Positions 25,370-33,064 of a stretch of 64,000 nucleotides of DNA are shown piece after piece. The notes under the pieces were generated by a model. It had not been told where the DNA came from, did not search any database, and saw nothing but the letters and a program-made list of their open reading frames with translations. The stretch is from positions 62,001 through 126,000 of the forward strand of contig NZ_MOBR01000043.1 of the NCBI RefSeq assembly GCF_003732705.1, written 5' to 3'. The first letter of the stretch is position 1. Every line of letters begins with the position of its first letter. The position numbers and the translations under genes were made by a program. Origin of the DNA: Pseudomonas frederiksbergensis. GTDB taxonomy: Bacteria; Pseudomonadota; Gammaproteobacteria; Pseudomonadales; Pseudomonadaceae.

Positions 25370-25566
25370 AAAATGGCTGCGAAGTTCAGCCCCACAGGTA
25401 CGCACATGACTATCAAAACGTTCCAGCCAGGCACGTCCCGGCACCACCGACTTATCAGCCTGGCAGCGGGCGGCACAGAGTATCCGGTGTGTTGTCCCCC
25501 TCGCGCAAAGTCTTCGATGAAATTATCCGGTCGATCAGCACCAGACAACGCAGGGGAGGTCACCCG

Positions 25567-27000
25567 ATGAACAACGCCCAGCCAACCGATACAACACCCG
25601 GTCCACAAAAACTCAGCGGGGCCTTGCGCCAGCGCCACATCACCATGATTTCCCTCGGCGGGATCATCGGTGCCGGTCTGTTCGTGGGCAGTAGCGCGAC
25701 GATCCAGGCGATTGGCCCGGCTGCATTCCTCAGTTATCTCGCTGCTGGCATCGTGGTGATGCTGGTCATGCGTATGCTCGGCGAAATGGCCGTGGCCTTG
25801 CCCGGCGTCGGCTCCTTTACCGAATACGCGCGCATCGGCCTGGGCAACTGGGTCGGTTTCACCAGCGGCTGGTTGTACTGGTACTTCTGGGTGATCGTGG
25901 TCGCCGTGGAAGCGGTAGTCGGCGCCAACATCCTCCAGCAATGGATACCGTTGCCGGCGTGGATGATCGGCCTGACGCTGTTGGCGGTGATGACCGCGAT
26001 CAATTGCCTGTCCGTGAAGTCCTACGGCGAATTTGAATACTGGTTCGCTTCCTTGAAGGTCTTCGCGATCATCGTCTTCATCTTTGTGGTCGGCGCCTAC
26101 CTCTTCGGCTTTGCGCCGAGCACCAGTGCATTGCTGGGCAATCTGGTGAATGACCGCGGCTTCATGCCTTACGGTGTGAGTGCGATTCTGGCCGGCGTGC
26201 CGACGGTGATCTTCGCCGTGGGCGGTGCCGAGATCGCGACCATCGCCGCCGCCGAATCCGATGACCCGTCGAAGAACGTGGCAAACATGACCCGTTCGGT
26301 GATCTTTCGCGTTATCACCTTTTATGTCGGTTCGATTTTCCTGATTGTCTGCGTGGTGCCCTGGGGGCAGATCGTCGCCGGGCATTCGCCCTTCGTGGCG
26401 GCGCTGGAGGTCCTGCACATTCCCGGCGCGGCGATGATCATGCAAGCGGTGGTGCTGGTGGCCGTGCTCTCGGCGCTGAATTCCGGGTTGTACGTGTCGT
26501 CGCGGATTCTGTTCGGCCTCAGTCAGCGCGGTGACGCGCCGGCAAAACTGTCGACGCTGACCGGGCGCAAAGTCCCACGGGCGGCGGTGCTGCTCAGCAG
26601 CGTGATCGGTTATATCGCGATCATGGCGGCGATCATTTCCCCCGAAGGCGTATTCCTGTTCCTGGTCAACGCGTCCGGCGCGGTGATGCTGTTCGTGTAC
26701 CTCGCGGTCGCACTGGCGCAGATCCAGGTCCGCCGCCAGATCGAAGCCACGGCACCGGCCCGACTGACCCTCAAGATGTGGCTGTTTCCGTGGCTGTCCT
26801 ATGCTGTGGTAGCAGTGATTGCGGGTGTTTTGGTCGCCATGGCCTTTCAGGAATCCCTGCGTACGCAGTTCCTTGCCAGCCTTGTCAGTCTGGGCGTGGT
26901 CTCGGTGGCTTACCTGCTGCTCAAGCGGCGTCGGCAGTCGACCGGCATGCCCCACGTCAATGCCACCGACCTGCTGGCGGGGTTGCCGACACGGTCATAA
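25567..27000 (+). CDS. APC superfamily amino acid permease (AAT/GABA permease type)
   Basis: A 477-residue permease with 12 predicted membrane segments. The N-terminal consensus HITMISLGGIIGAGLFVGSS is diagnostic of the amino acid transporter family, as is the GEMAVALPGVGSFTEYA segment after the second helix. Relatives carry GABA, proline, lysine or aromatic amino acids by proton symport. ATG 25567 directly follows GGGGAGG; upstream in-frame codons give a non-conserved extension. It is divergent from the MocR gene, whose target it probably is, and precedes an amino acid ABC transporter. Confidence 0.9.
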   Translation: MNNAQPTDTTPGPQKLSGALRQRHITMISLGGIIGAGLFVGSSATIQAIGPAAFLSYLAAGIVVMLVMRMLGEMAVALPGVGSFTEYARIGLGNWVGFTSGWLYWYFWVIVVAVEAVVGANILQQWIPLPAWMIGLTLLAVMTAINCLSVKSYGEFEYWFASLKVFAIIVFIFVVGAYLFGFAPSTSALLGNLVNDRGFMPYGVSAILAGVPTVIFAVGGAEIATIAAAESDDPSKNVANMTRSVIFRVITFYVGSIFLIVCVVPWGQIVAGHSPFVAALEVLHIPGAAMIMQAVVLVAVLSALNSGLYVSSRILFGLSQRGDAPAKLSTLTGRKVPRAAVLLSSVIGYIAIMAAIISPEGVFLFLVNASGAVMLFVYLAVALAQIQVRRQIEATAPARLTLKMWLFPWLSYAVVAVIAGVLVAMAFQESLRTQFLASLVSLGVVSVAYLLLKRRRQSTGMPHVNATDLLAGLPTRS

Positions 27001-27085
27001 ATCATAGGGACATCCAGCCACGGATGGCGGTTGCGTTGTTTGGCTTGTAACGGTCCACAACAATCATTTGCCCAATAGGTGATCT

Positions 27086-28051
27086 ATGTCCGACTTCAAA
27101 TTCGACTCCCAGGGGTTCTCCCGACGCGGGCTGCTCAAAGCCACGGGTTACGGTTCACTGGCGGCGCTGCTGAGCAGTGTCGTCGGCCCGATCCCGCTGT
27201 CATTCGCCGCCGGTCAACCGATCAAGACCGTGCGCCCCGGCTACCTGACAGCTGCGTGCCTGGGCGACATGCCCTTGGGCGCGCTGCGCGAAGGCGTCCC
27301 GGTCGGCACCGATCTGGAATTGCTGAAAATCATCGCCGATCGTCTTGAACTCAAGCTCGATGTGCTGACCATGGGCTTCCCGGCCGTGGTCGAAGCGGTA
27401 AGGTCGGGACGCGCCGACTGGTTCGGCGGTAACTTCGCCTGGAATCCGATGCGTTCGAAGATCCTGTTGCTGACCGACCCGGTGTTTTACACCGGTGCCT
27501 ACGTGATCATGCGCGACAGCGAGCCGTTCGATACCACCATCACCGTCAACGATGTGAAGGGCCGCACCATCGGCGCCATCACCGGTTACTTCACCATTCC
27601 GGACATGAAGAAAATCGAGGGCGTTAAGGAGGTCAAACTCTACGACAACACCGACTCCTGCCTGCGTGACGTGCGCGCCGGACGTCTGGATTTTGCCGTG
27701 CTGGATGCGCCGACCATCGACTACATGATCCTTCAGGACCCGAGCCTCAAGCTCAAGCAGATCCCCATGTCCTACGATGAAAAATTCCCGAGCCTGACCG
27801 CCAAGTTCGAGGCGATCTGGGGCGTTCATCCGCAGAACCAGGATTTGTTCGATGGCATCAATCAGGGCCTGCGCTGGCTCAAAAGCACCGATCAGATCAA
27901 ACCGATCCTCGCCAAATACGGGATCAAGAATCCCGACTATCTGTTGCCTCCGGCCAAGGACCCGCGCATCGGTGTAGACCGCGATGACAAGGGCAACCTG
28001 ATCGGGCCGTTCGAGCATCCGCCGCGTGATTTCAGTCAGGCCTTTGCCTGA
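27086..28051 (+). CDS. Amino acid ABC transporter periplasmic binding protein
   Basis: A 321-residue family 3 solute-binding protein. It has a Tat-type signal (SRRGLLK at residues 12-18, then a hydrophobic stretch and AFA). The mature protein has the two-lobed SBP pattern: GVPVGTDLELLKIIADRLELKL, RSGRADWFGGNF and TDSCLRDVRAGRLDFAVLDAP. It is the first gene of a four-gene ABC operon (27086-30177). The ligand is probably a polar amino acid or an opine-like compound. Confidence 0.88.
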   Translation: MSDFKFDSQGFSRRGLLKATGYGSLAALLSSVVGPIPLSFAAGQPIKTVRPGYLTAACLGDMPLGALREGVPVGTDLELLKIIADRLELKLDVLTMGFPAVVEAVRSGRADWFGGNFAWNPMRSKILLLTDPVFYTGAYVIMRDSEPFDTTITVNDVKGRTIGAITGYFTIPDMKKIEGVKEVKLYDNTDSCLRDVRAGRLDFAVLDAPTIDYMILQDPSLKLKQIPMSYDEKFPSLTAKFEAIWGVHPQNQDLFDGINQGLRWLKSTDQIKPILAKYGIKNPDYLLPPAKDPRIGVDRDDKGNLIGPFEHPPRDFSQAFA

Positions 28052-28067
28052 GCCGAGGAATTGACCC

Positions 28068-28844
28068 ATGACTGAATCAACTCCACTGGTGCGCATCGAA
28101 GGGCTCTACAAGTCCTTCGGTAGCCTGGATGTGCTCAAAGGCATCGACCTCAACGTCCAACAGGGCCAGAAGATCTCGCTCATCGGCCCCAGCGGCTCGG
28201 GCAAGACCACCCTGCTGCGTTGCGTGAATTACCTGGAAGAGCCGACCAAGGGCGACATCTACATCGACAACGAACTGATCGGCCAGCGCCTGGTGGGCAC
28301 CCGCAAAGTGCCCATGAGCGACAAGGAGCTGGCGCGGATGCGTACCGAGATCGGCATGGTGTTCCAGCGTTTCAACCTGTTCCCGCACCTCTCGGTGCTG
28401 GACAACATCATCCTCGGCCCGCTCAAGGTGCAGCAGCGCAGCCGCGCCGAAGCGGTGGAACTGGCCGAGGACCTGCTGAACAAGGTGGGCATGTTCGCCA
28501 AGCGCGACGTGTTCCCGGAACAGCTCTCGGGCGGGCAACAGCAACGCATCGCCATCGCCCGGGCGCTGGCGATGCGACCCAAGCTGATGCTGTTCGACGA
28601 GGCCACGTCGGCGCTGGACCCGGAACTGGTCGGCGAAGTGCTGGGCGTCATGCGCAAGCTGGCGGAGGAGGGCATGACCATGATCATCGTGACCCACGAA
28701 ATGCACTTCGCTGAAAGCGTTTCCGATCAGGTGATCTTCATGGCCGACGGCAACATCGTCGAGCAGGGCCCGCCGCGACAGATCTTTCGCGAGAGCCAGA
28801 TCGAACGCACCCGCAACTTCATCCGCGCCGTGCAGGAGCATTGA
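28068..28844 (+). CDS. Amino acid ABC transporter ATP-binding protein
   Basis: A 258-residue ATPase of the GlnQ/HisP type: Walker A GPSGSGKTT at residues 40-48, Q-loop in GMVFQRFNLFPHLSV, signature LSGGQQQRIAIARAL, Walker B LMLFDEATSALDP and the switch His in IVTHEM. An insertion after the first strands (IDNELIGQRLVGTRKVPMSDKE region) is common in this subgroup. It begins 16 bases after the binding protein gene and four bases before the first permease. Confidence 0.95.
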   Translation: MTESTPLVRIEGLYKSFGSLDVLKGIDLNVQQGQKISLIGPSGSGKTTLLRCVNYLEEPTKGDIYIDNELIGQRLVGTRKVPMSDKELARMRTEIGMVFQRFNLFPHLSVLDNIILGPLKVQQRSRAEAVELAEDLLNKVGMFAKRDVFPEQLSGGQQQRIAIARALAMRPKLMLFDEATSALDPELVGEVLGVMRKLAEEGMTMIIVTHEMHFAESVSDQVIFMADGNIVEQGPPRQIFRESQIERTRNFIRAVQEH

Positions 28845-28847
28845 TCG

Positions 28848-29528
28848 ATGTTCGACACCACTGCACTGCACAAAGCCATCGAGATGCTGCCGTACTTTTT
28901 GAACGTGCTGGGCATCGGAGCGCTGACTACGGTCGGCCTGACTGCTGCCGCGTTCGTGGTGGCGACATTGCTGGGGTTTTGCCTGGCGTTGATGCGGCTT
29001 TCGCGCAGCCGGGTGCTGAGTCTGATCGCTAGCGTGTACCTGGAGGTGTTTCGCAACATTCCGATCCTGACCCAGCTGTTCATTCTGTACTTCGGGCTGA
29101 CCTACATTGGCATCACGCTGCCGGCGATTGGCGCGGCGATCATTGGCTTTGGTTTGAACGGTGCGGCGATTCTGTCGGAAGTGTTCCGTTCGAGCATCCG
29201 CACCATCGACCGTGGACAAAGCGAAGCGGCGTTTTCCATCGGCATGACCCGCTCGCTGGCGATGCGCATCATCGTGTTGCCCCAGGCGTTCAAGGTGGCC
29301 ATTCCGGGAATGGCCAACTTCGCCATTGGCCTGCTCAAGGACACTTCGCTGGCCTCGGCAGCGGCGGTGCCGGAGCTGACGTTCAAGGCACGGATGCTGG
29401 TCAGCGAAACCTACCAGACCAACCTCATCTACTTCCTGCTGGCGATCATCTACCTGGTGTTGAGCCTGGTGCTTTCCCATTGGGCGGCGCGAACCGAACG
29501 ACGACTCAAAGTCGTGAAGGAGCTTTGA
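28848..29528 (+). CDS. Amino acid ABC transporter permease 1
   Basis: A 226-residue HisM/HisQ-type inner-membrane protein with about five helices. The EAA coupling loop is visible as GQSEAAFSIGMTRSLAMRIIVLPQA at about residues 124-148, and the VFRNIPILTQLF segment is typical of the polar amino acid permease family. It pairs with the second permease, whose start lies one base after its stop. Confidence 0.93.
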   Translation: MFDTTALHKAIEMLPYFLNVLGIGALTTVGLTAAAFVVATLLGFCLALMRLSRSRVLSLIASVYLEVFRNIPILTQLFILYFGLTYIGITLPAIGAAIIGFGLNGAAILSEVFRSSIRTIDRGQSEAAFSIGMTRSLAMRIIVLPQAFKVAIPGMANFAIGLLKDTSLASAAAVPELTFKARMLVSETYQTNLIYFLLAIIYLVLSLVLSHWAARTERRLKVVKEL

Positions 29529-29529
29529 T

Positions 29530-30177
29530 ATGGGCTACGGCGAATTGTGGGAAGCCACCCATGTCGAACTGCTGGCGGCGGCCTGGGCCACGTTGCAGTT
29601 GGCGTTTGGCGCGCTGGTGATTGGTTTGATCGTCGGCCTGCTGGTGGCATTGGCGCGACTCTCGAAGAACCGGGCGTTGCGCCGTGCGGCGTTGATCTAC
29701 ATCGAGGTGTTTCGCGGTACGCCGGCGCTGGTGCAGCTGTTCATCGTCTACTTCAGCTTGACGGAAATCGGCGTGCAGTTCAGTTCGTTTCAAGCGGCGA
29801 TGATTGGCTTGGGGTTGAACGCAGCAGCTTATCTGTCGGAGATTTACCGCTCGGGTCTGGAGGCTGTGCCCAAGGGGCAGGTGGAAGCGGCAAAGGCGAT
29901 TGGCATGCCGCATCTGAAGGTGTTGCGCTGGGTTGTGTTGCCCCAGGCGATTCGCATCGTACTGGCGCCGATTGGCAACGTTGCGATCTCGCTGTTGAAA
30001 GACACCTCGGTGGCCTCGCTGATCGCGGCACCGGACTTGATGCTGCGGGCGCAGGATCTGAGTAGCGTGTATTTCATGCCGCTGGAAATCTACATCCTGG
30101 TTGGCGCGATTTACTTTGCGCTGTGTTATCCGCTATCCCTCGGTGTGCGCCTGCTGGAGCGCAGGACCCGGCATTGA
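29530..30177 (+). CDS. Amino acid ABC transporter permease 2
   Basis: A 215-residue partner of the preceding permease, with EVFRGTPALVQLFIVYF and the EAA loop QVEAAKAIGMPHLKVLRWVVLPQA. The gene ends the ABC operon. Directly after its TGA begins a second REPIN array, whose first piece is an orphan half (CACTCCCACAGGGAATTGA). Confidence 0.93.
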   Translation: MGYGELWEATHVELLAAAWATLQLAFGALVIGLIVGLLVALARLSKNRALRRAALIYIEVFRGTPALVQLFIVYFSLTEIGVQFSSFQAAMIGLGLNAAAYLSEIYRSGLEAVPKGQVEAAKAIGMPHLKVLRWVVLPQAIRIVLAPIGNVAISLLKDTSVASLIAAPDLMLRAQDLSSVYFMPLEIYILVGAIYFALCYPLSLGVRLLERRTRH

Positions 30178-30180
30178 TTC

Positions 30181-30872
30181 ACACTCCCACAGGGAATTGA
30201 AGTTGGCCATAAGAGCTGCGTTCACCGGAGATCCAGTGTGGGAGTGAGCCTGCTCGCGAAGGCGGTGGGTCAGGCAGCATTAATGTTGGATGTGCTGGCC
30301 TCTTCGCGAGCAGGCTCGCTCCCACAGGGGAATGAGGTTGATCCACAAATCCTGGATTCGCCCGAGATTCAATTGTGGGAGCGAGCTTGCTCGCGAAGGC
30401 GGTGGGTCAGGCAGCATTAATGTTGGATGTGCTGGCCTCTTCGCGAGCAGGCTCGCTCCCACAGGGGAATGAGGTTGATCCACAAATCCTGGATTCGCCC
30501 GAGATTCAATTGTGGGAGCGAGCTTGCTCGCGAAGGCGGTGTGACAGTCAACATCCATGTCGGCTGATCCACCGCCTTCGCGAGCAAGCCCGCTCCCACA
30601 GGGAATTGAGGTTGGCCATAAGAGCTGTGTTCGCCGGAGATCCAGTGTGGGAGTGAGCCTGCTCGCGAAGGCGGTGGGTCAGGCAGCATTAATGTTGGAT
30701 GTGCTGGCCTCTTCGCGAGCAGGCTCGCTCCCACAGGGGAATGAGGTTGATCCCCAAATCCTGGATTCGCCCGAGATTCAATTGTGGGAGCGAGCTTGCT
30801 CGCGATTGCGTTGTGACAGTCAACATCCATGTCGGCTGACCCACCGCAATCGCGAGCAAGCTCACTCCCACA
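30181..30872. repeat. Tandem array of five REPIN units (135-137 bp period) with an orphan half-site
   Basis: REPIN left ends start at about 30237, 30374, 30511, 30646 and 30783. A lone right half at 30181-30197 precedes them. Unit types alternate: loops with GCAGCATTAATGTTGGATGT and loops with CAACATCCATGTCGGCTGA. The spacer GGAATGAGGTTGATC(C)ACAAATCCTG resembles the spacer of the 7639-8540 array, so the repeated unit is larger than the REPIN. The 725-base gap holds no gene. Confidence 0.95.
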
Positions 30873-30902
30873 AGGTTCTTCTTTGGCTGACAGGTCTTGG
30901 AC

Positions 30903-31256
30903 TTAGCCCCGATCGGCTACCGATAAGGTCTGCAACCCCTTCGACCGGGCCTGGGCGACGAGTTCTTCGGTGTCTTCGCCGCCGGGCAGGGCGATGACGA
31001 CGTCGGGGCGGCTGTCGTGCAGCATGAAGTGGTTGCGCAGGCGTTCGGCCAGTTTGCCGTGGCGGTGCCAGTTGGGCGGGTAGCGCACGATGTCGGCGCC
31101 GTGTTCCCGGGCCCATTCCTCGATGTCGGCGCCCAGGTATTGATTGCCGCCATGGATCAGCACCTGCACCGGGTGCAGACGCTGGAAGGCGTCGAGCACC
31201 CGGCGGCACTGGCGGCTGTCGGTGTAATGGCGACCGGCACAGATCAGGACGCGCAT
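30903..31256 (-). CDS. SLOG family protein (YspA/DUF2493-like)
   Basis: A 117-residue Rossmann-like protein of the SLOG superfamily. Visible are the N-terminal strand and G-x-R of RVLICAGRHYTD, the LIHGGNQYLGADIEEWAREHG helix typical of nucleotide-binding SLOG domains, and VVIALPGGEDTEELVAQA, the GG-T/D-E phosphate-binding loop. SLOG proteins bind nucleotides or nucleotide-derived ligands such as ADP-ribose products; a precise role is unknown. Its start overlaps the end of the Na/phosphate symporter gene by 13 bases, so it is translated from the same transcript. Confidence 0.82.
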   Translation of the reverse strand: MRVLICAGRHYTDSRQCRRVLDAFQRLHPVQVLIHGGNQYLGADIEEWAREHGADIVRYPPNWHRHGKLAERLRNHFMLHDSRPDVVIALPGGEDTEELVAQARSKGLQTLSVADRG

Positions 31257-32893
31257 GGCGAAGTGTCCTTGATCTGATCATCACTAAGCGACTCACCCGC
31301 CCGTTCCAGCAACGGATAGGCGAGGGCGGCGATGTGGTGGTGCACCCGGCGGTAATCGCGCAGCACGCGCTGGAAAATGTCGCCGGATTCGGCCCAGGTA
31401 CTTTTGTCCTCCTGCAGTTTGCGAAAGTGCGCGCGGCTGGCTTCGGCTTCCAGCCTTCTCACGGTTTCCTTGCGCTGGACCAGTTGATGCGCAGTGGCAA
31501 TGTCTTCGCGCAGGAACACAGTGATCGCCAGACTCAGGCTTTCCAGCAGCGCTTCGTGCAACGGCGCGATGTTGCGCAGTTCAAATACCGAGAAGTGCTC
31601 ACCACGGCGCAAGCGCCGCATGGCCAGTTGCGTCAGGCTGCTGGATAGAATGTCCGCCGCGTGTTCCAGGTTGATCACGAACGTGAGGACTTCCTGGGCG
31701 CGATCGGCATCGCTGTCGCTGATCCCTTCCTGGCCGATGTCCGCCAGATAAGCGCGAATCGCCGCACTGAGAACGTCCAGGGATTGATCAATGCGCCGCA
31801 CCTCTTCGGCACACATTGGCGCCGAGGTGTGGAACAGCTGCAACGTGCGCTCAAGCATGGCCGAAAGCATATCGGCGATGCGCAGCGCTTCCCGGGCGGC
31901 GTTGGACAGGCCGATGTTGGCCACCTCCAGACCCGCCTCATCGAGGTAGCGCGGCATGCCCGGATCGACATCCCGTGGCGGTTCCGGCAGCAAGCGGGTC
32001 AGCAGTTTGGCCATCGGTGCGGTGAAACCGATAAACACCAGGGCCAACAGCAAATTGAACCCGGTGTGCAGATAAACCACCAGCGCCGCCGGATCGAGAT
32101 TCAGCGAGGCCAGCCATCCGGCCAGCGGCAATATCACCGCTGCGCCCAGCGCCCGCACCAGCAGATTACCGAGGGGCAAGCGCCGGCCAACGTTGGAACC
32201 GGCGTTGATCACCGACGGCAACGCGCCGCCAATGTTCACCCCAAGCACCAGCGCAACGATGGTGCTCGCCGAGAGCATGCCGGTGGCGGCCAGGGACACG
32301 ATCAGCAGCACCACCGCCACGCTGGAATGACAGAGCCAGGTGAGAATCAGCGCCACCAGCAGCGCGATCAGCAGATCGCCGTCGAGGCTTTGCATGATCA
32401 ACTGGAACACTGGCGCGTCTTCCACAGCTGCCAGGGTCGAACCGAGCATGTGCAGGGCCATCAGCATCAGGCCCAGGCCGATCAGCGCACAGCCAACGCT
32501 CTCGAAACGCGAGTCGTCCCGTAGCCGGAAGACGATCAGCCCGGTCAGTAACACCATCGGCGTCAGGATCGAAATATCGGCGCTGAGCAGTTGCACCACC
32601 AGGGTTGAACCGATGTTGGCACCGAGCATCACCGCCAGCGCCGGGGCCTGGCCCAGGGTGCCGGCGGCGGTGAACGAGGTGGCCATTAGGCTGACGGCGG
32701 TGCTGCTTTGCAAGATGCCGGTGATGCCGATGCCCGCTAGCAAGGCCAGCCAGCGGTTATTCAGGTGCTGGCCCATCCAGTGACGCAGCGGCGTGCCGAA
32801 GCCGCGCAACAGCGCCGAAGAAATCATGTGCGTGCCCCATAGCAACAGTGCAATGGCGCCCGCGAGGTTGATCAGTAGAGTCGTTCCCGACAT
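31244..32893 (-). CDS. Na/Pi cotransporter family protein with C-terminal PhoU-like domain
   Basis: A 549-residue protein. Residues about 1-310 hold two inverted Na/Pi-II repeats: GILQSSTAVS with GANIGSTL in the first, and CHSSVAVVLL with GVNIGGALP in the second, where the Gln of the QSS motif is His. Residues about 340-540 are helical and PhoU-like (LSNAAREALRIADMLSAML and so on). The bacterial NptA/YjbB type usually exports or imports phosphate with sodium. ATG 32893 follows AAAGGAGAG. A REPIN lies upstream and the SLOG gene follows with overlapping ends. Confidence 0.9.
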   Translation of the reverse strand: MSGTTLLINLAGAIALLLWGTHMISSALLRGFGTPLRHWMGQHLNNRWLALLAGIGITGILQSSTAVSLMATSFTAAGTLGQAPALAVMLGANIGSTLVVQLLSADISILTPMVLLTGLIVFRLRDDSRFESVGCALIGLGLMLMALHMLGSTLAAVEDAPVFQLIMQSLDGDLLIALLVALILTWLCHSSVAVVLLIVSLAATGMLSASTIVALVLGVNIGGALPSVINAGSNVGRRLPLGNLLVRALGAAVILPLAGWLASLNLDPAALVVYLHTGFNLLLALVFIGFTAPMAKLLTRLLPEPPRDVDPGMPRYLDEAGLEVANIGLSNAAREALRIADMLSAMLERTLQLFHTSAPMCAEEVRRIDQSLDVLSAAIRAYLADIGQEGISDSDADRAQEVLTFVINLEHAADILSSSLTQLAMRRLRRGEHFSVFELRNIAPLHEALLESLSLAITVFLREDIATAHQLVQRKETVRRLEAEASRAHFRKLQEDKSTWAESGDIFQRVLRDYRRVHHHIAALAYPLLERAGESLSDDQIKDTSPCAS

Positions 32894-32928
32894 GAGAACT
32901 CTCCTTTTTTCATAGGGTTAACGCATGT

Positions 32929-33028
32929 CCCCTTGTGGGAGCGGGCTTGCTCGCGAAAGCGGTGTGTCCGTTGATACAAATGTTGACTGACACGACGCCT
33001 TCGCGAGCAAGCCCGCTCCCACAGGGGA
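32929..33028. repeat. REPIN (inverted REP pair)
   Basis: CCCTTGTGGGAGCGGGCTTG and its inverse CAAGCCCGCTCCCACAGGGG enclose a loop of about 40 bases between the mgtA stop and the Na/Pi symporter start. Confidence 0.9.
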
Positions 33029-33064
33029 TTTCTGGTGTTCAGAGGATTGGTGGTGTTCAGGCGA

